A stretch of 12,341 nucleotides of DNA, taken from NCBI GenBank assembly GCA_050292445.1, contig JBNKLQ010000190.1:1-12341 (forward strand), read 5' to 3'. The notes beneath the pieces are model-generated. The model worked only from the letters and a program-made list of their open reading frames with translations. It had not been told where the DNA came from and ran no database searches. The translations under genes and the position numbers were made by a program. Shown piece by piece: positions 6,891 to 12,341 of this stretch. How positions within the stretch are numbered: the first letter of the stretch is position 1; every line of letters begins with the position of its first letter. The stretch is from Leptofilum sp050292445. Its GTDB lineage: Bacteria; Chloroflexota; Anaerolineae; Promineifilales; Promineifilaceae.

Positions 6891-8196
6891 TCCCCGTCTC
6901 CTCAGTATGCCCACCAGTTCCCAAGCTGGGCGGATCAACCTTTACCGACCGCATTGCGGGTGATTCCACCCATGACTGCATCTGCCGCGAGGCATCCCCC
7001 ACCAGCCCAGCAATAATCTGCTGCGGCACCAGCGTCTGCACCGATCCAGCCGAAACCGCATCTTCCAGGGCTTCAATCATGCGCAGCATAATGATCTGCG
7101 ACAAATCAGCCCCCTCTTCCCGTCGCATCATGTCAATGCTGTTTATAATATTTTCGATAATTTCAATTTGGGCGCGTGCCCTGGCCCGCTTCACCCGACG
7201 CACGGCCTCTGCATTGCCAGAAGCGTGCGCCGACCGGATTTTACGCAGCCAGTCCGCCTGCCAGGTCAGAAACTGTTGATCCCGTACGCCCTCAGGCAGC
7301 GACAGGCCACCAACACCCACGACCAACACCTCAATCCCCTTGGGCAAAAACCGGCGCTGTAATTCGCGCATCATCGTCTGCTTAATCGCTTCCAAAGGAG
7401 AAACACCTTCCACTGCGCGCGTCAGTTCATTCAGGCTGTGCTTGGGAATCTCGTTGGCCAGGATGGCCGCCGCCAGCGGCGTCAGCTGCAACGTCCAGGG
7501 CAGCAGGTTGCCATGCTCATCCACTGTTTCATCATAGCTCACAGGGAAGATGGCTTCGGGGTCAAACGGGTAAAGCAACTCATCGTCTGCACCGTCGATG
7601 CTGCCTGTTGCCTCTCGCCTCACCCGGAACGTGACGGAAACGGCCGTTTCAATAGGAATACCATCACGCGTTTTGGTCATGACTGGTTGGCTGCGGCGCT
7701 GCGGCCGTAAATCAATCACCCGCCAAATTTGCTCCCCTTTGTACAACACCACAAAACCTGGTCCGGCAGGACGCACATAGCTATTTCCCTTGGTAATAGC
7801 CAATACCTGATACCCTTTAATAAAACCGGCGTTTAGGCTTTTTAGACTGGCGGGTAATTGGTTAACATCGGAAGGTGAGGCCGATTTCTTCTTTTTCTTG
7901 CCAGTTTGGGAACGCTCCAGCCGCGTTTCAGCCGCCTTGATGTACGCATCAAGCAAGAGGAACAACCCGGCCATCCAGCCTTCTTCCCCCCGCAGCGGCG
8001 AAACGTATTGGGCATAATAAATCAGCCCCAGGGCAAAGGTGATGACCGCAATACCAAGCCAGCTATAGGAAACCAACCATTGGTGAGCCACCCCTTTGGA
8101 ATCATGCAAATAACGACCCAAAAAGATCAGCAGCAGCAAAGCTAGCAGCAGACCAAGAATCCCCCATTCTTTGCGTTCTTGTGGTTTGGGCGTCAT
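6880..8196 (-). CDS. SPFH/Band 7 domain membrane protein (first of tandem pair)
   Basis: A 438-residue membrane protein. Hydrophobic segments are at ~12-30 (GILGLLLALLLLIFLGRYL) and ~44-62, followed by a lysine run (100-104), which suggests a cytoplasmic loop. The SPFH region spans ~125-305 (GYQVLAITKGNSYVRPAGPG; RDGIPIETAVSVTFRVR; LPEGVRDQQFLTWQADW), followed by a basic helical tail (RRVKRARARAQIEIIENI) and LRMIEALEDAV (371-381). It probably forms a hetero-oligomer with its downstream paralogue, as HflK/HflC do; that is inference. The TTG at 8238 would add 14 residues; the ATG at 8196 is preferred because MTPKPQERKEWG directly precedes the first membrane helix and a -10-like TATAGT stands just upstream. 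No Shine-Dalgarno precedes this ATG, so the mRNA may be leaderless. First gene of a four-gene operon. Confidence 0.85.
   Translation of the reverse strand: MTPKPQERKEWGILGLLLALLLLIFLGRYLHDSKGVAHQWLVSYSWLGIAVITFALGLIYYAQYVSPLRGEEGWMAGLFLLLDAYIKAAETRLERSQTGKKKKKSASPSDVNQLPASLKSLNAGFIKGYQVLAITKGNSYVRPAGPGFVVLYKGEQIWRVIDLRPQRRSQPVMTKTRDGIPIETAVSVTFRVRREATGSIDGADDELLYPFDPEAIFPVSYDETVDEHGNLLPWTLQLTPLAAAILANEIPKHSLNELTRAVEGVSPLEAIKQTMMRELQRRFLPKGIEVLVVGVGGLSLPEGVRDQQFLTWQADWLRKIRSAHASGNAEAVRRVKRARARAQIEIIENIINSIDMMRREEGADLSQIIMLRMIEALEDAVSAGSVQTLVPQQIIAGLVGDASRQMQSWVESPAMRSVKVDPPSLGTGGHTEETGNEL
6898..6903 (-). promoter_or_regulatory. Shine-Dalgarno that fixes the start of the second SPFH gene
   Basis: On the minus strand GAGGAG stands 7 bases before the ATG at 6890. 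It lies inside the end of the preceding gene and argues against the TTG at 6938, which would give a 59-base overlap. Confidence 0.75.
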
Positions 8197-8205
8197 CGTG
8201 GCGCA

Positions 8206-8235
8206 ACTATACCATAGGGCCAATTCAAGCGGCAA
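8206..8235 (-). promoter_or_regulatory. Candidate promoter of the SPFH/S24-like/PsuK-like operon
   Basis: Reading the minus strand, TTGCCG (8235-8230) and TATAGT (8211-8206) are 18 bases apart. The -10 is 5 of 6 to consensus and the -35 is 4 of 6. Only 9 bases separate the -10 from the ATG at 8196, so transcription would begin at or within a few bases of the start codon. Confidence 0.45.
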
Positions 8236-8252
8236 CAAACTTTATGTATATT

Positions 8253-8280
8253 TTGACGTGGCCGTGAACGTTGCTATAAT
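8253..8280 (+). promoter_or_regulatory. Promoter of tRNA-Val
   Basis: TTGACG (8253-8258) and a perfect TATAAT (8275-8280) with a 16-base spacer stand just before the tRNA, whose first base is 13 bases after the -10. This is a near-consensus housekeeping sigma promoter, as expected for a stable RNA. It partly interleaves with the upstream region of the divergent SPFH operon. Confidence 0.75.
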
Positions 8281-8292
8281 TCTCATTCGTCA

Positions 8293-8366
8293 GGGCGGTT
8301 AGCTCAGTTGGTTAGAGCGCTACGTTGACATCGTAGAGGTCGTTGGTTCGAGTCCAATACCGCCCA
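8293..8366 (+). tRNA. tRNA-Val (anticodon GAC)
   Basis: A complete 74-base cloverleaf. The acceptor stem GGGCGGT (8293-8299) pairs with ACCGCCC (8359-8365), followed by discriminator A8366. The D arm contains GCTC/GAGC with AGTTGGTTA in the loop. The anticodon stem CTACG/CGTAG encloses loop TTGACAT, placing anticodon GAC at 8327-8329, which reads the valine codon GTC. The T arm is GTTGG/CCAAT with loop TTCGAGT and one G-U pair. No CCA is encoded, so it must be added after transcription. Its own promoter and terminator flank it, so it is a single-gene unit. Confidence 0.96.
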
Positions 8367-8374
8367 TATTTTTT

Positions 8375-8405
8375 AGGCCATTTGTACACGCAAGTGGCCT
8401 TTTTT
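8375..8405 (+). terminator. Rho-independent terminator of tRNA-Val
   Basis: AGGCCATTTG (8375-8384) pairs with CAAGTGGCCT (8391-8400) over 10 base pairs, one of them G-U, around the 6-base loop TACACG. A run of T continues to 8405. It begins 9 bases after the tRNA and would stop readthrough into the peptidase/glycosidase gene. Confidence 0.85.
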
Positions 8406-8435
8406 GTTGGCAAGCTTGGCCACATTTTAGAAAAA

Positions 8436-8466
8436 TTAACACGGTTACGGCCGTTTCTGCTATCAT
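8436..8466 (+). promoter_or_regulatory. Weak candidate promoter of the LytM/glycosidase gene
   Basis: TTAACA (8436-8441) and TATCAT (8461-8466) are possible -35 and -10 boxes, but 19 bases apart, which is longer than ideal. The only exact intergenic ACGGCCGT of the window (8447-8454) falls in the spacer. Both boxes lie after the tRNA terminator and 50-80 bases before the ATG. Confidence 0.25.
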
Positions 8467-8505
8467 AACCTCATATTCCACAAGTAAACCCAACAATTGA
8501 GTCCC

Positions 8506-8511
8506 GAGGAG
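8506..8511 (+). promoter_or_regulatory. Shine-Dalgarno that fixes the start of the LytM/glycosidase gene
   Basis: GAGGAG lies 6 bases before the ATG at 8518. It favours that start over the in-frame TTG at 8497, which is upstream of the ribosome-binding site itself. Confidence 0.8.
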
Positions 8512-8517
8512 ATAGCC

Positions 8518-10689
8518 ATGCCCGTTACCCAGCCTTCCCGTATTCAGCATACCATTCATTTGCTGCCGCAAGCCACCACGCTGGCCGAGCTAGACAAAGT
8601 CGTCACCTTGCTCCATCCTAGCCGATCCGCCTTCACCTACAGCGCCGACGCCGCCCAGGCCATTGCCCACGCAGGCAACAACGACAGCGTTGTCGTTGCC
8701 TGGGCCGGAGAGCGTTGGAACGGAGACATTTTTGCCTGGCTGCATCAGCGGGGCATTGCCACCGAGGCACGCAACTTTGATGGCAGCAGCGTGGCTGGCC
8801 ATGTTAGCCAACCGGGCAACCGCACCGTGCCACAGCGCATCCAGCACACCATTCACCTGCTGCCCCAAGACACCACCCTGCCCGAACTGAAGCAGGTGAC
8901 AGCCCAACTGCATCCGGCCCGCTCCGCCTTCACCTACAGTGCCGATGCGGCCCATGCCCTCATGTTTGCCGGGGATGACAGCAGCAAGGTGGTGGTCTGG
9001 TCCGGCGAGCGCTGGAATGGAGATATTTTTGCCTGGCTGAGCCAGCGAGGCATTAAATTTGAGGCGCAGCGCTTTGTGACGCTGGAAACGATTAGCGGTT
9101 CCAACTTTATTTTTACCCACTGGCCCACGGAACACATCAGCATCACCCAGCCATTTAATGTCAATCCGCAGAACTACAAAAAACCGCTGACCGGGCATGA
9201 TGGACTGGATATTGTGGCCCCATTTAACTCAAAGGTGTTTGCTGTAGCCAGCGGCACGGTGTACAAGGTTCGGGAAGAAAGTGAAGATCATCCGTATGGC
9301 ACGGCCGTTTACCTGCGGCATCAAGAAGGCTACCGTACCGCTTACGCCCATCTCAAGGAGAGATTTGTTAACGTGGGCGATTTTGTCCAGGGTGGCCAGC
9401 TCATCGGACGGGCCGACAGTACGGGCAATGTCATTCCCAAACCAACCCCCAGCCAGCCCCACCGGGGCAGCCATCTGCATCTCAGCCTGTATTTGGATGG
9501 GGCCAGTTCCCGCAAAGAAACGCCGCAGCCGTTCGATCTGATCGATCCGGCACCCTTTCTGAAACATCTCCAGGTGGGCTGGACCGCGCCCACAGGCGAT
9601 CTTGTTTCTGGTTGGGCTTTTGCCAGCAGCCTGGAAAGAGCGGGCATGGTAGCCCGGGTACAAACGGGCTTCATCAATTTGCGCGCCGAGCCGGGTTCGT
9701 TCCAAAAGAAGTTGGGACGCGTAAAAAATGGCACGGTGATGCGGCTGTTGGGCAACAAGCGAGACAATTATTATCCGGTGGGTGTTCCGGCAGAAGCGAT
9801 TAGTCGGGTGGATACGGCCGTCTCCTTCGGCATCCACAATGAAGATGGGGCCAACTGGATGAAGCAAAACGGCATGGCAGGCTGGTCAATCCACGCCATC
9901 GCCCTGGGCACCAACGCCGCGCCGCAAAACATGACCCACTTTGAGCAAGCCGGTATCAAGATGCTCATCCGTCTCAACTTTGGTTTCCATCCAAAGGGCA
10001 ACCAGCCCGCCCCCAATTCACCTGATTTCCAACGCTATCTGAATGCTTGCGTGGAAACCATGCGGCGCAGCAAGGGCGTTTGGGGCTTCATCTTTGGCAA
10101 CGAAACCAACAATCCACAGGAATATCCCGGCGGGGTTAACGGCACGCCGATTACGCCAGCAGTCTACGCCCGCGCCTACAATGATTTATGGCAGCGCAAG
10201 CCCGCCGGGGTGCGGCTGGGCGTACAGGCGGTCGACCCCTACTTTGGCCCCGGCAGCGACAGCCGCGCCTACTGGGTGGGCGTGCTCAACAACATCCTGG
10301 GGGCCGATTTCCTGACGGTGCATCCTAAAACGCAAGACAGCAACCCGGACAATGTGAACAGCGATGCAAAATTTGGCGATGATCCGCTGCGCTGGCAATT
10401 TTTACACCTGAAATCGTACCAACCGCTGCTGGATGTGGTGCCGGAGCGGTTCTGGACGTTGCCAGTCATTGCCACCGAGGTGAATCCCCAGCGGCACAAT
10501 GACGGCCACACGTTAGGCTGGCAAACCAACCAAGGGGCCGAATGGGTGCGCCGTTCCGCCGCCCACTTCCGCGCTTACAATGAAGAAGCGCTTATCCCCG
10601 TCAACGGCGTCATCTACTACCGCTTTTCTGCCGATGATTGGGAATTGCACAACAAGCAAGGCATCCTCAATGCCATCAAACGCTTATAA
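8518..10689 (+). CDS. Multidomain M23/LytM peptidase plus glycosidase-like protein with two N-terminal repeats
   Basis: A 723-residue protein with an unusual domain order. Residues 8-87 and 107-186 are two copies of an 80-residue module I do not recognise (57 of 80 identical). Residues ~225-325 are an M23/LytM metallopeptidase domain: H227 and D231 in GHDGLD, H278 in YAHLK, and H319-x-H321 in SHLHLSLY, the expected zinc and catalytic residues. Residues ~378-415 (GFINLRAEPGS...GTVMRLLG) look like a bacterial SH3 fold. Residues ~435-723 resemble a clan GH-A TIM-barrel glycosidase, with E529 (FGNET) the candidate acid/base and E654 (ATEVNP) the candidate nucleophile. M23 enzymes cut peptidoglycan cross-links. 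No signal peptide or membrane helix is visible, so export would need another route. The gene stands alone, between a terminator and an inverted repeat. Peptidase domain secure; glycosidase part probable. Confidence 0.85.
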   Translation: MPVTQPSRIQHTIHLLPQATTLAELDKVVTLLHPSRSAFTYSADAAQAIAHAGNNDSVVVAWAGERWNGDIFAWLHQRGIATEARNFDGSSVAGHVSQPGNRTVPQRIQHTIHLLPQDTTLPELKQVTAQLHPARSAFTYSADAAHALMFAGDDSSKVVVWSGERWNGDIFAWLSQRGIKFEAQRFVTLETISGSNFIFTHWPTEHISITQPFNVNPQNYKKPLTGHDGLDIVAPFNSKVFAVASGTVYKVREESEDHPYGTAVYLRHQEGYRTAYAHLKERFVNVGDFVQGGQLIGRADSTGNVIPKPTPSQPHRGSHLHLSLYLDGASSRKETPQPFDLIDPAPFLKHLQVGWTAPTGDLVSGWAFASSLERAGMVARVQTGFINLRAEPGSFQKKLGRVKNGTVMRLLGNKRDNYYPVGVPAEAISRVDTAVSFGIHNEDGANWMKQNGMAGWSIHAIALGTNAAPQNMTHFEQAGIKMLIRLNFGFHPKGNQPAPNSPDFQRYLNACVETMRRSKGVWGFIFGNETNNPQEYPGGVNGTPITPAVYARAYNDLWQRKPAGVRLGVQAVDPYFGPGSDSRAYWVGVLNNILGADFLTVHPKTQDSNPDNVNSDAKFGDDPLRWQFLHLKSYQPLLDVVPERFWTLPVIATEVNPQRHNDGHTLGWQTNQGAEWVRRSAAHFRAYNEEALIPVNGVIYYRFSADDWELHNKQGILNAIKRL
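8539..8778 (+). repeat. Internal protein repeat, copy 1 (80 residues)
   Basis: Encodes residues 8-87 of the LytM/glycosidase protein. It shares RIQHTIHLLPQ, RSAFTYSADAA, GERWNGDIFAWL and QRGI with copy 2. 57 of 80 residues are identical without gaps, while many third codon positions differ. Confidence 0.9.
8836..9075 (+). repeat. Internal protein repeat, copy 2 (80 residues)
   Basis: Encodes residues 107-186 of the same protein, after a 19-residue linker rich in G, S and N. Many synonymous differences from copy 1 indicate an old duplication kept under protein-level constraint. Confidence 0.9.
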
Positions 10690-10703
10690 AAAATCAGAAC
10701 GCT

Positions 10704-10749
10704 GATAAACGCAGATTTGACTAATTAAATAGCGTCATCTGCGTTTATC
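10704..10749. repeat. Perfect 13-bp inverted repeat in the 264-base gap after the LytM/glycosidase gene
   Basis: GATAAACGCAGAT (10704-10716) is the exact reverse complement of ATCTGCGTTTATC (10737-10749), with a 20-base loop. It begins 14 bases after the stop codon and could form a 3' hairpin, but no T-run follows, so it is not a standard Rho-independent terminator. Related ATCTGCGTTTATC-type sequences are common intergenic repeats in various bacteria, from memory. The rest of the gap (10750-10939) shows no gene I can support; a variant palindrome GCGGCCGT is at 10793. Confidence 0.7.
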
Positions 10750-10953
10750 CACATCCCATGAATTCAATATGGATTGCAACTGGTCAGGTGCTGCGGCCGT
10801 TGTCCAACTCACCCCAGGCCTCATCTTCAACCCACCACAACCTTAAACGGCTACAATCAAGCAATTCGCCACTTCCCCCAACCCCTAAAATCCTTTATGA
10901 TGTATCCAGTTTTTGTATACAAATAACCATCCACCAAACAGGAGAATTAAAGC

Positions 10954-11952
10954 ATGAATGTGATCATTCCCGGTTTTATCCTCGGCTTTTTGGGCTGGTT
11001 TTTCTTGCGCTACGTCATCTTCGGTTTCTACACCGTGGATCAAAACGAACGCGCGGTGAAAACCAGATTCGGCCGTGCCGTACGCCTGGGCAAAGGCACC
11101 ACCCTCGACGACCCTCTGGCCGATGTACTCAACGAAAAAGACAAAGAGCGTTACATTTACCCGCTGGTGCAGGTCATCAAGCCCGGCGGCCCCTACTTCC
11201 GCTGGCCATGGGAAAAAATCCACAAAATCTCTGTCGCCACGGAAACCATCAACATGGCGCTCGATTTGGAAACGCCCACTGCCAACCATAACGGCACCGA
11301 GCTGGATGCGGTCACCAAAGACCAACTCAACATTGGCCTGACCGGTCAGATACGGTACCAGCCCAGCGAACGCAACCTGTATGCCTATCTGTTCGGCGTT
11401 AAAAACCCGGTCGTGCATGTGATGGGGTACTTCATCGCCATCTTGCGCCAGCGCATCGCCAGCTTTGAATCCCAAGAAAACCTGCTGGATGTGGAAGAAG
11501 ACGATGTGGAGCTGGATGCGGGGCTGATCGGCGGCGTTTCCATCAACGATCTACGTAAGAATTTGAACGAAATCAACACCTTCATGGAACAGGAGTGCGC
11601 CTCGGCCGCTGCCCGTTACGGTGTCGATTTGGACGCCTCGCTCATCACCGGTATCGACCCGCCGCAGGAGGTGGAATCTGCCCTGGCTGCCATCAACACC
11701 GCCCACAACGAAGTCTCCTCAGATATTAGTCTGGCCAAAGCGCAGGCGGACCAAACCATCGTGCAATCCAAACGAGCCGTAGAAATTGAAACGCTACGCG
11801 CCCAGGCAGAGGTGGAACCGCTTAAATCCCTGGCTGAACAGCTGCGCATGATTAAAGAAAACGGCCCGGATACCTTGCAAGCTTATTTGCGCAACGTGCG
11901 GCTGAGCCTCTTTACCAAAGCAGAAAATGTCATTCTAGAGGTGGACAAATGA
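10954..11952 (+). CDS. SPFH/Band 7 domain protein (stomatin/HflK-like), first of plus-strand pair
   Basis: A 332-residue protein with one N-terminal membrane helix (about residues 4-25) followed by an SPFH domain at ~26-235: YTVDQNERAVKTRFGRAVRL at the start, GGPYFRWPWEKIHKISVATE at 78-97 and TKDQLNIGLTGQIRYQ at 121-136. This is the usual N-out/C-in arrangement of bacterial stomatin and HflK-like proteins. An acidic insert (DVEEDDVELDAG, 179-190) interrupts the late part of the domain. The tail (~240-300) is an alanine- and charge-rich helix typical of SPFH oligomerisation. Shine-Dalgarno AGGAGA (10940-10945) is 8 bases before the ATG. The stop overlaps the next gene's start as ATGA, so the two products probably form a hetero-oligomer. 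It is closer to classical SPFH proteins than the minus-strand pair. Confidence 0.9.
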   Translation: MNVIIPGFILGFLGWFFLRYVIFGFYTVDQNERAVKTRFGRAVRLGKGTTLDDPLADVLNEKDKERYIYPLVQVIKPGGPYFRWPWEKIHKISVATETINMALDLETPTANHNGTELDAVTKDQLNIGLTGQIRYQPSERNLYAYLFGVKNPVVHVMGYFIAILRQRIASFESQENLLDVEEDDVELDAGLIGGVSINDLRKNLNEINTFMEQECASAAARYGVDLDASLITGIDPPQEVESALAAINTAHNEVSSDISLAKAQADQTIVQSKRAVEIETLRAQAEVEPLKSLAEQLRMIKENGPDTLQAYLRNVRLSLFTKAENVILEVDK

Positions 11953-12341
11953 ACGATCTTCTCTTGATATTCCCCGCAGCCTTTGGTTTCTTCATCTTCT
12001 TTTTTATTGCCGAACCGATCTTCCGTTTTTTCCTGCGCCTGTTTGGCGTATACGCCATCGTCCAGGAAGGTACAGCGCACGTTTACACGCTGTTTGGCAA
12101 CGTGGTGGGCATTTTGGAAGAACCGGGCTTGTATTTTCTTTGGCTCAAGATGGGACCCAGCGCTTTGCTGGTGAACACACTGGGCAAGCGGCACGTATTG
12201 GATATGCGCCTGGACCAACGCTATTTGCGCAGCCTGCCGGTTAATTCGGAAGAAGGCGCGCCGATGGGTATTGGTGTCTGGTACGAAATGCAGATTAGCA
12301 ATCCGGTAGCGTACCTGTTCAAAAATAGCGATCCGGCCGGG
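11949..12341 (+). CDS. SPFH/Band 7-like membrane protein, 5' part (runs off the window)
   Basis: The first 131 codons of a protein that starts at the ATG overlapping the previous stop (11949-11952) and stays open to the last base. A strongly hydrophobic N-terminal helix with many phenylalanines (residues ~3-20) is followed by FGVYAIVQEGTAHVYTLFGN (32-51), EEPGLYFLWLKMGP (57-70), and then MGIGVWYEMQISNPVAYLF (106-124). This is the order of an SPFH domain: the YAIVQEG start, the PG-x-Y/H-F-x-W segment, and the GVWYEMQISNP strand. Pairing with the preceding SPFH gene mirrors HflK/HflC organisation. The C-terminal half is missing, so length and tail cannot be judged. Confidence 0.82.
   Translation, partial: MNDLLLIFPAAFGFFIFFFIAEPIFRFFLRLFGVYAIVQEGTAHVYTLFGNVVGILEEPGLYFLWLKMGPSALLVNTLGKRHVLDMRLDQRYLRSLPVNSEEGAPMGIGVWYEMQISNPVAYLFKNSDPAG

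Noticed and set aside
8436..8466. ACGGCCGT as an operator of the LytM/glycosidase gene
   Set aside because: The same octamer occurs 15 more times inside genes, so its presence in this promoter spacer is not evidence of specific regulation.
8320..8571. Minus-strand reading frame ending in GLEPTTSTMST
   Set aside because: Its C-terminus is the antisense translation of the tRNA-Val gene, a well-known false protein tail. The rest covers the terminator and leader of the next gene.
8590..9198. Long minus-strand open frame opposite the N-terminal repeats
   Set aside because: A shadow of the GC-rich repeated coding sequence; the plus strand carries clear peptidase and repeat motifs.
9229..9867. Minus-strand 212-codon open frame opposite the LytM domain
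   Set aside because: Antisense to conserved LytM and SH3-like coding sequence; no recognisable domain and no ribosome site.
10758..11291. Plus-strand 177-codon reading frame before and inside the SPFH gene
   Set aside because: It overlaps the SPFH gene (10954) in another frame, has a low-complexity composition and no ribosome site; the SPFH frame has clear domain motifs and a Shine-Dalgarno.
1..12341. CRISPR array, prophage, insertion sequence or known defence system
   Set aside because: No regularly spaced direct repeats, transposase, integrase, phage structural gene or recognised defence effector was seen; the S24-like protein lacks a DNA-binding domain and does not indicate a phage repressor.

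Overview
The window is moderately GC-rich, densely coding chromosomal DNA with no phage, plasmid or insertion-sequence genes. The gene content (paired SPFH membrane proteins, a polyprenol/phytol-kinase-like enzyme, large multidomain proteins), overlapping stop/start codons and an extremely frequent palindrome, ACGGCCGT, would fit a member of the Chloroflexota (Anaerolineae-like). That placement is an impression from gene content, not a demonstrated fact.

Layout. (1) Bases 1-1082, plus strand: the 3' end of a SpoU/TrmH-type RNA ribose methyltransferase, overlapping by ATGA a class I SAM-dependent methyltransferase-like protein. (2) Bases 1074-3209, minus strand: an operon reading alpha/beta hydrolase, then a membrane polyprenol/phytol kinase-like protein, then a HAD phosphatase. 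It collides tail-to-tail with region 1 (9-base overlap). (3) Bases 3281-3398: a non-coding inverted-repeat element between two same-strand operons. (4) Bases 3401-8196, minus strand: a compact four-gene operon of two paralogous SPFH/Band 7 membrane proteins, a TPR-like protein with a C-terminal S24/LexA-like fold that appears to lack its catalytic residues, and a PsuK-like PfkB kinase. (5) Bases 8253-8405: a tRNA-Val(GAC) with a clear promoter and Rho-independent terminator. (6) Bases 8518-10689, plus strand: a large protein with two N-terminal repeats, an M23/LytM peptidase domain, an SH3b-like segment and a C-terminal glycosidase-like TIM-barrel domain. (7) Bases 10704-10749: a perfect 13-bp inverted repeat. 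(8) Bases 10954-12341, plus strand: a second, ATGA-coupled pair of SPFH proteins, the last running off the window.

How the genes may work together: four SPFH proteins in two divergently oriented pairs flank a cell-wall-hydrolase-like protein. SPFH proteins typically form membrane rings or microdomains, so the locus may be concerned with envelope organisation; the non-catalytic S24-like protein is a candidate adaptor for the minus-strand pair. This is inference. The strongest non-gene signal is ACGGCCGT: 16 exact copies (about 0.2 expected), in all three reading frames and once between genes, which resembles the HIP1 phenomenon of cyanobacteria.
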